Source of the DNA: Discostella pseudostelligera
Taxonomy: Eukaryota; Bacillariophyta; Thalassiosirophyceae; Thalassiosirales; Thalassiosiraceae
Length of the DNA stretch: 49,367 nt
Assembly (NCBI GenBank): GCA_036940085.1
Contig: JALLBK010000280.1
Coordinates: forward strand, 1-49,367
Direction of reading: 5' to 3'
Shown here: one piece after another, positions 31,504-41,035 of the stretch
Layout of the letters: each line of letters opens with the position of its first letter
How positions within the stretch are numbered: the stretch's first letter is position 1
Notes under the pieces: generated by a model
Told to the model about the DNA's origin: nothing
The model's input: only the letters and a program-made list of their open reading frames with translations
The model's database searches: none
Translations under genes and position numbers: made by a program

Positions 31504-32000
31504 TAATTTTGTTGAATTCATCATGTTCACGTGTCGGTTTAGCATCTCATGGAAGCTGCCAAGACATTCTTCATGTCCGGCCCGCCGCTCCTTCATTATA
31601 AGCATTCATCGACCATGGAAATGCATATCTGAGTTGGAGTCGGAACAATTCATTAATTGTGGGATTAACTCACAATTTAACTGCAGACATATCTACAAGT
31701 AGAACCTAACCTAAACATGTAATAGTACGGTTTGGAAATCCGGTTGTCGTCATGATGTTCCATCGGATGGAGGGTGTAGAGGTCGACCATTACACGTGTA
31801 GCTTATGACAATCGTCTGTCTGGCGTAGGACTGAAATTACACGTGCACGTAAGTATGTCAAGCGACCTTAGGATTCAAGCGTCTGTCGACGTTGTCGACG
31901 TCACATTGAACTTACACGCGTAGCTCCTATGTGACGTCAGCGACACCCAACCCACACCGACGACGCACGACGCCAAAATCCAGAGAGACACAAAATCGGC
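31504..32000. promoter_or_regulatory. Promoter region with ACGTG and TGACGTCA repeats
   Basis: The stretch holds TACACGTGTAGC at about 31793, TACACGTGCACGTAAG near 31838, TACACGCGTAGC near 31913 and two ACGTCA cores (TCGACGTCAC 31895-31904; TGACGTCA 31932-31939). Repetition of TACACGTG/TACACGCG about 60-70 bp before the next gene suggests bZIP-type control. It also contains the NAPRT 3' UTR. Confidence 0.5.
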
Positions 32001-32945
32001 ATGACCATGAAGTCCGTCCTCGCGATAGTGCTTTCACTAGCACTGAATTCGAGCTCGTTCCAACTGGCAACACGGCTCTCACCAGTCAGCAGATCCACTG
32101 GTGTGCTCAACCGCACGTCAGCGTCGTCATGCTCGTCGGCGCTATGGGCACAAAAGCGACGTCGTAGAAAGACACCATCAACAACATCAACTTCTCCGGA
32201 TTCGATCCCTACATCATCGTCAGACGATGAGTTGCCTGACTTTGATGATGAGGAAGATGAAGAATGGGAGGATTCTAGAAAAATGATTGAGCCTACTGCG
32301 AAAGTGAATAAATCATCCCCCATGGCATCATCATCGACGTCAAGCACATCAAAAACAATTACCCCCATTAAACGAGGATCCGGTCTCAATTCCAATCTTG
32401 CCGAACAGGTGGGAGGGAACGTCGAGGGATTAGACGAAGATGTTATTCTAGAGGCTATGCGTGGCAAGGCTGGCGGTGATAGTTGGTTACCACCACGATC
32501 CATTCAGGATACAATCAGTGATCGAAGTCTCGAGAAGTTTATGGATTTTGATACAATGATCGAACGCGATGGTGGCGGCGGTGATGGTGCAGGTCGAGTT
32601 GACCTACCCGATTTCGACGAGGTCATCTCTCGTCGAAAGCAACGAGAGGCAATACAAGAAGGACGTGTTCAGGATGCGGCAATGTTGATTGATACCGAGG
32701 GGATGGGAAAGAAGGCTGCCAAAGCGGCTCAGCGAAGGGCCGCAGCCGTCCAGCGTGAGGCGGAATTGGAGGAACAAAAATCGCCCTTTGAGGATCTGAA
32801 TATCTTTAAGCTTCTTGAGAATGGCGCATGGGTGGGAATTGGTTTGTTGGTGTTGTGGGAGTTTTATATCAATTCACCCTTCTTTGACAGAGCGGCGCCA
32901 TTGATTCCTGTTGTGTATGATGATGCATTACCGCCGGTGATGTAA
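32001..32945 (+). CDS. Unknown plastid-targeted protein with one C-terminal membrane helix
   Basis: Single exon, 314 aa (MTMKSVLAIVLSLALNSSSF). The signal peptide ends NSSS-FQLATRL, a plastid-type junction, followed by a Ser/Arg-rich transit-like part up to about residue 50. Residues 55-180 are low-complexity and acidic (DDELPDFDDEEDEEWED). A helical region, VISRRKQREAIQEGRVQDAA, and an Ala/Arg coiled coil (KKAAKAAQRRAAAVQREAEL) lead to one hydrophobic helix, WVGIGLLVLWEFYINSPFF, near the C-terminus. SPFEDLNIFKLLENGAWVGI just before it looks conserved. I do not recognise the family; a thylakoid or envelope anchored factor is an inference. Confidence 0.75.
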   Translation: MTMKSVLAIVLSLALNSSSFQLATRLSPVSRSTGVLNRTSASSCSSALWAQKRRRRKTPSTTSTSPDSIPTSSSDDELPDFDDEEDEEWEDSRKMIEPTAKVNKSSPMASSSTSSTSKTITPIKRGSGLNSNLAEQVGGNVEGLDEDVILEAMRGKAGGDSWLPPRSIQDTISDRSLEKFMDFDTMIERDGGGGDGAGRVDLPDFDEVISRRKQREAIQEGRVQDAAMLIDTEGMGKKAAKAAQRRAAAVQREAELEEQKSPFEDLNIFKLLENGAWVGIGLLVLWEFYINSPFFDRAAPLIPVVYDDALPPVM

Positions 32946-33186
32946 ATTGGTTTTGGCTTATTTGTTTCGCAGAAGCAGTAACATTACTACCGAAGATAAT
33001 GGCAGCATGAAACGGCAATGAATGCAGTGTTTGTATTATCGCTCTTGAGTTGTATTAACTTAATGAGGTATTATAGATATCCGAACAATTCACCACCAGA
33101 TCACGCCAATCTGACATGTTCTATTTAAGTATGAAGATGATGAATCAATCAAATGCACATATGAGCAGCATTTCAGCAACTTCCAA
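32946..33186. other. Short convergent intergenic region
   Basis: Only 3' flanking sequence between two convergent genes. Nothing recognisable. Confidence 0.4.
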
Positions 33187-35776
33187 TCACGGTGGTCTTC
33201 CCCAAACCCCCATGGGCTTTGTTGGCTTCTGAACAGCCGGTTTGGCACCTGGAGGAGGCGGGAAGTCCTCCAACGTTGGCCATGACATCTGTCCAGATTG
33301 ACCAGCTGTTGGCGGTGGCGGAATCAGAATTTGTTTTGCTGTGCTCTTTGGTGACGGTCCTCGTGTATGCGATACTACGTGCGTTCTCCAGTCGGAATTA
33401 GAAGCGCTGCCGCTAGCTGGACTTCGTGGTGGCATAAAACTGCCAACAGAAGGTGTTGCTGCAGCTACTGTCGGTATCTCACCTCGAGGATTGAAAGAAT
33501 TGTCTTTTGATCCAGCCATTGCTGCCCAAGTAGGTTTCGACTGGACCAGGTTACTTTGAGGACCGGCAGTTTGTTTCGTTGCAATCGGGGGCGGGGTGGG
33601 TACTGGAAGTGCGGACCCACCCCAAACTGTAGCATTCGGATTAAGAGTTTTGACAGTGGTATTAGGTGTAATGCCAGTCATCTTGTCCGTTGACACATCT
33701 CGATGCTTCGATTCTATGGGCGGTGTTTGCTTTCCAAAATGTTCTTGAGCTGACACAGTCTCATCACTAGCGATAGCATTTGCCTCACTCGGAACTGTCA
33801 CTGCAACTACTACTTCCTGGTCGCAACCGACACTTTCTTCCGTCGGCACAGCATTATTTTCGATTGGTTCAGTTCCCTCATCAGTAGTCTCAAGAGGTGG
33901 AACAGGTGGTTGCTTGTTCTTCTTCTTGCGCGGAGGGCGCTTCTTCTTCTCTTGGATTGGCTCAGGAGCATATAACTCTCCGCAGTCGTCATCGAAAACC
34001 GAGGAAGCACACTCAGATAAACTTTCTCCGTCGTCGTCACAGTTGTTCCAGTAATGATCCTGCTCCATAGACTGAATGCAATGAATAACGAATAAGATAA
34101 TTGCTATGAGGGACGCATGAACGATAACAATGACAAGATTTTGCACGTACGTTACGTTCAGGAAGAGGAAAGCCTTCACCAATGAAAGAAAATCCACGGA
34201 AATGCTCAGATTCACAGTGTCTCGGAAGGAAGTCAAGCTTGCTCATTTCTTTTACCGAGCGAGGTAAAGCCATGTTGACAAATCTGCGGCATGATTATGT
34301 CAAAGGATGAGCTTATCAATTGCATCATGAACAAGCCATTGTCAAATCCAGAACAACTTACTCGTCATGAAAATGCCGCAGGTCCTCATCGTTATCTACG
34401 CTAAACTCCTCTGGAGGTGTGATCTCTTTAAGTTCTAGTTTACCCCAATCCAATCCTGAAAAGAAGGGCTGTGTATATGGAGCATGAAGTGAAACGATGG
34501 ATCACATAACAAGCATTCATCAGTACGAGTGCTTACCTGTTGCTTCAGAGCTCCTACCCCACCCACTTCGAACATGTTACCCCTTGCCGCACCCAGTCGG
34601 TTACCAGCATCTCTGTTCAATAGACCTTTCAACAATTTACAAGCTGCTGCCGATGCTCCATCTGGCATGCGAACGCGTTCGTTCATGATCTTCCTAAACA
34701 ATTCTTTGGACCCTCCTTTATTTGACGAAAATGGAGGCTGGCCGGACAACATCTCATATGCAATACATCCTAAAGACCAATAGTCGGCACTTTTTCCGTA
34801 CCATTTCCTTGCCACCATCTCTGGCGCCATGTATTCGCACGTACCGCACAATGTTCTCGCCCTTTCATTGTCGTCGGCACCACTTCCGGTGAAATCCTTG
34901 GCCAGTCCAAAATCAGTCAGGCGGCAATGTCCATCACTACCCAACAATATATTCTCTGGTTTCAGATCTCTATGCAAAACGTTAATGCTGTGCAAATGTT
35001 CCAATGCAAGTGTAATCTCTGCCAAGTAAAATGCTGCAGTGCGTTCCCGGAAGATACCCTCTCTACCTAGTTTGAGAAACAATTCCCCGCCGGAGCATAA
35101 ATCCATAATGATGAACAGCTTCTCTTTTGTCTGAAAGGATGCATGCATAGTTACAATAAAGGGATGATTTGCAATTTTCTTCAATATGTTCCTCTCCGCA
35201 AGGATGTTTTCAACATAGGAGCCCCTTCGTTTGATGAGTCTCTTGGAGATTACTTTCATTGCATATATTTTTGAGGAGTGTCGGTTGCGCACTTGCAAGA
35301 CCTGTGATACAATAGAATATGCATCATTAAATAATGTAGACCACTCAAAACGATGTTAAGCACGCATGTTGTATTCATACCTTGCCGAATGCCCCCATCC
35401 CAATTACTTTCAATAGCTCAAAGTCTTTCGGTGCGATGAATCTTTTCCCCAGAGTTGATTCGTCAGGCGAAGCAAGGTCCTGCTGTGCGTTGCTATTACT
35501 GGAGACTTCTCCTGATGTTTGATTCAAGTCATCAGATGAAGGAAGATCCCGGTTTGGCGTTGATGCGTCTAAGGAGATGTTTGAAGCATCTTCTGATGTC
35601 TGAATAATATTATGAATCTCGCCGTCCTGCACCGCCAGATTATCTGTTTCATGATGTGATGGTGATGTGATCGCGAGCGATCGGCTGAACTCCTTTGAAT
35701 CCTCCTTCATCTCGAAGACACCATTGGCCATTGCAGGTGAGTTTGGACGATCGTCCATGATATCTGTGGCGGCCAT
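33187..35776 (-). CDS. AGC-family Ser/Thr kinase with hydrophobic motif and long proline-rich C-terminus
   Basis: Five exons on the minus strand, 35776-35381, 35301-34537, 34468-34362, 34283-34151 and 34071-33187, all GT-AG and in phase, give 761 aa. Residues 1-115 are acidic and disordered. Kinase motifs: IGMGAFGKV (split by intron 1), YAMKVISK, VLHRDLKPEN, LTDFGLAKDF, and activation loop RARTLCGTCEYMAPE with the PDK1-site threonine. Exon 3 supplies PFFSGLDWGKLELKEITPPE and exon 4 the AGC tail, HDEFVNMALPRSV and the hydrophobic motif FRGFSF. This places it near S6K/AKT-type kinases. The last 295 residues (exon 5) are Lys/Pro-rich and contain WPTLEDFPPPP and SKPTWAAMAG. Reading exons 4-5 as a separate gene would split the kinase from its own regulatory tail. 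Confidence 0.85.
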
Positions 35777-36212
35777 TATTGATTGACTATCAGTAGCAAT
35801 GATAGCGCAACCGACGGAAGTGTCTGTGAAGTGTCATTGCCTTTGGTGAATGGAGAGGAGATGGAGACGTCGCGTCGGTGGCCGGAACGTGTGACGTCAC
35901 AGAGGGTGCACACGCCACGTGGAAGCAGCTGAGACCAGGCAACCACGTGGAAGTGAACTGCCACGTGGCATCGAAGCTTGTCGAAGGCACCACGTGGAAT
36001 CAACGTGAACAATATGATGGTGAGTGTGAACTGCCACGTGGCATTCTGTTCAATACTCTTAACAGATCAAAGACATCCGAACCCGACCCGCACATCTCTT
36101 CTATTGCTATTGAAGTATTTAGTTGCGCTGGTTATCTCCTATCACCGGTAGAACGATATCCATTTGTTTAAGTCCAAGGCAATTCTTGCCGAGGCGGAAT
36201 TGAGTAGATCAC
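35777..36212. promoter_or_regulatory. Cluster of five CACGTGG G-boxes and a TGACGTCA site
   Basis: CACGTGG(A/C) occurs at 35916-35922, 35944-35950, 35962-35968, 35991-35997 and 36035-36041, all in the same orientation, and GTGACGTCAC (10-bp palindrome) at 35891-35900. Several share GTGAACTGCCACGTGGCAT (35953 and 36026), so part of the cluster arose by local duplication. It lies upstream of the AGC kinase; the other flank is the 3' end of a fibrillin-like gene, so the kinase is the likely target. Confidence 0.65.
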
Positions 36213-37246
36213 TCAAAAGAAATCTGGCTCCTTCCTCGCACAAATTCTTTTGCCTTTCACTCTAGCAAGGAAGCTTAGGTCGAACACAACCAGACTTTCA
36301 TCTATATATGCAATGTCGATAATCACCACGCCTGCAAATATTCGCTGCCAATTCTTTTCTAAGATAGATGTTGCTATTGCTGTCGGTACCCCCTTCAAAT
36401 CAGTTAATGGCGCCTTTAACCCGTCGATTGCATTGTTGCTGTGTGTTTTCTTTGAATGTACATTCTCCACTTTTATCAACATATTATTCCTAGCTTTGAT
36501 GTGATAGTATTTACCATCCGATACGATTTCGAATCATTCAACCAGGGTGTAAGGGTCATTCATCGGTGAGACAGTTTCGTATTGCATAATGGAAGAAATA
36601 CACAAACGTCATTACCTGTTCCGAAGTTACCAATAACTGATAACTCATACGGCATGGGATTGCTACACTGCAAGTGGCCTGGAAAGATAAGGAATTAATA
36701 ATTTGAGGAATATTTTGGCATCGACGTCAACGAGAACGAAGAGAATCACTTACATGCGATGCTCCCGTCATTTCCAAGCTCTACGTCTGCAGAAGTGACA
36801 CTTCCAAAAAATGATCCAAATCCAAATGATGTCGAACATTCCTGGACATAAACTACTCGCCATTTTCCCGCACCAAGATCCCCAAATGATTCTATGATAT
36901 TTCGAGATATCGCTTCTGGAGAAACCTGTTGAAAGGACATATCTAGATGATGAGAATGCGAGAAAAATTGCAGAGTGTAAAAGATGCATCGTATGATGCT
37001 GGTGCCCACCTGCTCAACGAGTCTGCTCAAGAATAATGTGCTGGCTGGGTTTGCATCATTGAAATCGTATGCATTTTCAAGTGAACCTAAGAAGTCGAGC
37101 TTCAATTGGTCCAGTGGGCTTTTGATAGCGTCGACCGACAGTCGGCGGCGGTAGCAGCCTACGTGAACAAATGCAAGGCTGTTATATGATATTGAAGTCA
37201 TCGCCATGGATACAAGGAGGGAGAAGCTCAGGTGAGCAATCTTCAT
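36213..37246 (-). CDS. Plastid fibrillin (PAP)-like protein, copy A
   Basis: Four exons, 37246-37010, 36925-36754, 36678-36616 and 36493-36213, give 250 aa; phases 0, 1 and 1 close correctly. The N-terminus is a signal peptide ending NSLA-FVHVG, a plastid-type junction. Features compatible with the PAP/fibrillin lipocalin-like family are KWRVVYVQECS (start of the barrel), the ELSVIGNFGTA strand, and the C-terminal signature VVIIDIAYIDESLVVFDLSF followed by ICARK. The last intron (36615-36494) is the least certain join: it uses the only AG found in a 120-bp stretch. Fibrillins bind lipids in plastoglobules or thylakoids. The paralogue is at 37970-39025. Confidence 0.6.
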
Positions 37247-37533
37247 GACGCGGTGAGCGGACGGAATTGAGAGAACTACTGGATGCTATTGCTTCATCGT
37301 CATGGTCATGGTCATGGTCGTCATGGCAAGCGTCAAGGATCAAGGATCAGCAAGTAGTGTTGAGTGTCACATCAACGCGATGGGGGGAAGATCTTGTAGT
37401 GATCTTCACGTCAAAACTCCTTCTTCCATGAGCGATGAAAGAGGACGGGCATGCATAATGTATAATGTCAATGTGCCTCCACCAATTTCATTCCGATGAT
37501 TGATCCGATTGTGCTGAAACGGAGATAGTCAAT

Positions 37534-37947
37534 ATGAAGATGTGGTCAAGATGGTGGATACCCTCGATTAGCCTTACTTGGAAAGTTTCTTCGCAGAGTC
37601 TGGTACCCTACACACCGTTGAGAATTGTTCTTTCCGCTGCAACCTGCATCATCGAAGAAGGAATCAGATTCAAGTTCGACGCTTGGATCAACCAGCAACA
37701 TCGGAGAGGGAAGCACACATTGTACAGTCGAGTTAGATTTACGTTTAGAAAGGTAATCCAATGGGGTAAGCGACGGAAGAGAAACGGAACTGTGCCGGCC
37801 GACGAGGGCGACGATGTTTTCCCATACGATGCAGAAATGAATGACATTCAGCGCGCTAAAAGGAGACTCCGCATTGCACGTGCGGCTTATGAATCAGCTG
37901 CGACAGAACTCAAAGCGGCTGAGAAAGGAATGCAATATGCACGATAA
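37534..37947 (+). CDS. Small basic hypothetical protein, 137 aa
   Basis: Single exon starting MKMWSRWWIPSISLTWKVSS. I do not recognise it. It has a Trp-rich start, a weakly hydrophobic stretch (LRIVLSAATCIIEEGI), a basic middle and a C-terminal amphipathic helix (IQRAKRRLRIARAAYESAAT) that could form a coiled coil. It lies between the two fibrillin-like genes, in the opposite direction, with its stop only 22 bp from the stop of copy B. The well-formed helix argues for a real gene; the lack of any relative I can name argues caution. Confidence 0.5.
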   Translation: MKMWSRWWIPSISLTWKVSSQSLVPYTPLRIVLSAATCIIEEGIRFKFDAWINQQHRRGKHTLYSRVRFTFRKVIQWGKRRKRNGTVPADEGDDVFPYDAEMNDIQRAKRRLRIARAAYESAATELKAAEKGMQYAR

Positions 37948-37969
37948 AATTCATGCCGTTCTATGACTT

Positions 37970-39025
37970 CTATATCTCCTTCCTCGCACATATCCTTGTC
38001 CCGAGCAACTCGAAATTGAATACGATCAGTTCATTGTCCAAATATGAAACAGGAAACACTGCAAACGGCTCAATAAACATCGCTCTTCCAACATTTCTAA
38101 TCAACGACTTCCATATTGAATTTGGAACATTCGCGATGTCATTATATGGCCCTTCGTCGCTATTTGCATGATCCTCAAACGATCGCACCCACGCTTCATC
38201 AAAATCTACCCGACACACATTGTTGTTGACTACCATTTGATTTGATATCGTGTATATCATTCCTCATTAGTACAGGAGAGGCAAAACACAGCCGCAGATT
38301 CAGTGATCACATATTTATTTCAACTCACCTGAGCCGTAGACGCCACTCACTGAAAGATAACCGAAAAGGTGGAGAAAGGGGACGCTATATCTTGCGTGAC
38401 CTTTTTTGATATCATAATGAGTGATAAGTTGCAGAGACCAAAATGATGCACCCGATCGTACTTACTTTTCATTGTGCTATCCGTTTCGAGATCATACTGA
38501 ATTGATCGCGATGAACGAAATCAAAATCATTCTTATTAATTGTCCGGACACATGACGTTTCAATAATTGCTAATAGCTCAAACGAATAATATGCCCACTT
38601 ACTTGTACCGACAATTCGCCACGAACGAGACTTGCAATTATTGTCATGTGAGGGGCGTACACCACCCTCCAAATACCCGGTGCCACCGATGCAAAAGTCT
38701 CCGCACTTCCTGGGTTCGAGAGTCCAGCTCTACTATCAATAAGTGCATTGAGCAAATTTGTTCGCGTTTCACTGTGTGCGTTGAGGTCGTATGGCCGATC
38801 GAGTGCATCCAAGAAAATTGTCTTGGCAGTGTTGCCGTTGTTCGACACAGCCGCTGCTTTCGACTTGACCTCGGATGCGCGGAGCCCTAGGGTCGTAAGA
38901 CGATGTACTACTGGAGCAAATGCATCACATGAGACGATAACCCATATTAAAATCAGAAACCACAACATCTCCATCTTGATCTTGCACTCTCTCATCCAGT
39001 ACCGAGACATCGTGGCCGCCGACAT
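37970..39025 (-). CDS. Plastid fibrillin (PAP)-like protein, copy B, with a 21-bp microexon
   Basis: Four exons, 39025-38603, 38496-38466 (31 bp), 38350-38330 (21 bp) and 38262-37970, give 255 aa; all junctions are GT-AG and in phase. An ATG at 39010 is an alternative start. The signal peptide ends SCDA-FAPVV, an almost textbook diatom plastid motif. LDALDRPYDL, LIDSRAGLSNPGS, GIWRVVYAPHM, ELSVQ-YDLETDSTMK (exon 1-2 join) and SGVYGSG (microexon) trace the fibrillin-like barrel, and FPVSYLDNELIVFNFELL plus ICARK match the C-terminus of copy A. The two tiny exons were found because they restore frame and family pattern together; transcript data would settle them. Confidence 0.6.
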
Positions 39026-39380
39026 GGCAGCAATAGCATCGGCATCGCATCGTCATGGTATCGTAGATAGTCGTATGTGCGCTGGCGGCTGGGGCGGCAT
39101 TCGCTGGCTGACGACTGACAGACATTTGAAATTTATTTTGAAATTAGCGCCCTACGTGTGCACTGCGGATTATGTCTGTGGGATCTTGTACAGAGGATCT
39201 AATACAATCCATTCAAGAGAACCTTGAGTCCAGCTCCCGCCAAAACCCGTCATCGTGATGGCTTGCCACGCTCGGGGGGATTGGGAATGCCGCTGATAGA
39301 AAAAATGTCATCACACTGCTGACTGCATCTGACCTACGCTATCGGTATGACCATTCATTCTTTAGTTTAACAGCCCGATG
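39026..39380. promoter_or_regulatory. Upstream region of fibrillin-like copy B
   Basis: It contains GAAATTTATTTTGAAATT at about 39127-39144, similar to the AT-rich elements at 24790 and 29357, and CTCCCGCCAAAAC (reverse of GTTTTGGCGGGAG) at 39235-39247, like the site at 4754. The right part is also the 3' flank of the next gene. Confidence 0.45.
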
Positions 39381-40847
39381 CTACCGACCCTGATCTGTAA
39401 ATTCCAATGGTTGAGATCCTGATAAACCATCAAGATAGGATGATGACGATCCACCAAAAGTCGCAATTGCATTCGCCGTTTCACCCTTGTCGTTTTCATT
39501 TGGCAAGGATTGAATAGTCATAGCATGAGATGATGTATCAGCCACTCCCATACTCATCTTCTCTCGAGTAATGAACGACACAATACCTACGCCGACACCA
39601 AATGAAAACATAATGACGTTACTGAACACTCCAGAAATAGCGTCAACAAAGCTGGAATGAGGAGATTCATCACAGTTTTCGCGAGAGACTATACTGGTCG
39701 TTTGTTTCCCTACCGTTGTGGTAAGTGCATTGCTGTTTGGCTTTCCCTCTACACCATCATACTTTGCCGTCGAGTACATTGACGCTTTCGATGCTCCCTT
39801 TGCTATCATTGAGTCCGGCGTTAATACTTTGTTGACGATTGCTTGTAGGGATGGATCTACGCGTTGTTGCATTCTACTTTCCAGTTTTGTTGTCGTGTCT
39901 TTTGGCAGAGGTGACACAGCAGGCTTCGATGGCGGGCTTTGCTCCACGTCAGCTCCGAGGTTTGCCTGAGTTGATTGATTCTCATTCATCACAACTTTAA
40001 GATCTAGCGCAGAAGTGGTTGATTGAGATACTACACTTCTAATTGGGTTGTCAAGTTGTACAACTAGGTTCCGTTCCTCTGCATTGTTTTCAATGGAGGT
40101 GTCGGTACGAGGATAGCCTCTCGAGAAGGCAGTTGTGGTGGTAGTTTTTGTAACACTCCTTCCGCTGTCATCAATTGTGTCTAGGGCAAACGCTGTGCCC
40201 ACGCCGCAATGCACTCTTAGCATATTATCATTCTTTCTCAAATCGTTGTTTGTGTAACTACTGTCATCATTCAAATAATGAACTCCATCTGGTGGCAGCA
40301 ACATTGGCAGGTATCCCATGCCGACCACCAGTGTACCGACTAAACTTGCTACTACCTGTTGAGAGAGAAATATAATCGGAGTAATATAATAGAAAAGAAT
40401 CGTTAGTAGCGCCTAACCAAATCGTGTTCCGGCGATTGCGATGCCTACTCATCATTGAACTGATGAACTACTACTTACACCTCGTACGATACCCCCCATC
40501 ATCAGTTCATTTTTATCTCTCCCATTCTTTCGAACGAATTTTGCTGCACGTTCTCGCGAATTATAGTTGTGGTCGTGGCTAATGGATGAATATTGTGGAG
40601 GAGCATCATCGCTACCTACCGCCGACAGGCCATGGCAACGACGACGCCGATGTGGTAGTTGGTGATGGTGGCAGAAGGAGCATGGACTCGTCGAAGACGG
40701 CGTCTTCCTCCAACGCAGCGATGATGCCACAAAGAGTTCATCGCATGAGCTTGATGCCGTCATCAATAGGGGTAGTGTCACTGATAATTTGTGTTGGCAC
40801 GTCATCATGAATGGGGCTGAACCTATACATGAATGGGCATTTTCCAC
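39381..40847 (-). CDS. Unknown protein with two membrane segments
   Basis: Two exons, 40847-40479 and 40355-39381, give 447 aa; the join is VRG-VVASLVGTLVVGMG across a 123-bp intron. A start at 40809 (MMTCQHKLSVTLPLL) is equally possible. Membrane segments are VVASLVGTLVVGMGYLPML near residue 125 and FSNVIMFSFGVGVGIVSFIT near residue 390; the loop between them is polar, Ser/Thr-rich and without recognised domains. The first exon is His/Arg-rich (CHHHQLPHRRRRC). I do not recognise the family. The promoter is shared with the 2OG oxygenase on the other strand. Confidence 0.6.
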
Positions 40848-41035
40848 GTTCTGGTACTAACATGGATACGGCGAAAATGTGGCGGGAAAGCTCGACACGA
40901 ATTTACACTTTACACGTGGCATCCATGTCCATCCCATCCATCTTCACCTTCACCTTCACCTTCACCTTCACCTTCACCATGAAGGCCAATGATGGATGGT
41001 ATCAAGTGGGTCAGAGATAGATCGATCGAGTCATA
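40848..41035. promoter_or_regulatory. Divergent promoter with TGGCGGGAAA, CACGTGGC and a CTTCAC repeat
   Basis: TGGCGGGAAAGCTCGACACG starts at 40880 and ACACGTGGCAT at about 40912-40922: the same order E2F-like, CTCGAC, G-box seen at 4770-4935. A hexamer tract of about six CTTCAC units (40942-40978) runs up to an ATG at 40979 that is in a different frame from the 41036 start. Confidence 0.55.

Noticed and set aside
33187..34236. Separate 349-aa Pro-rich gene
   Set aside because: Its frame is exon 5 of the AGC kinase; the GT-AG joins and the FRGFSF motif in exon 4 connect it.
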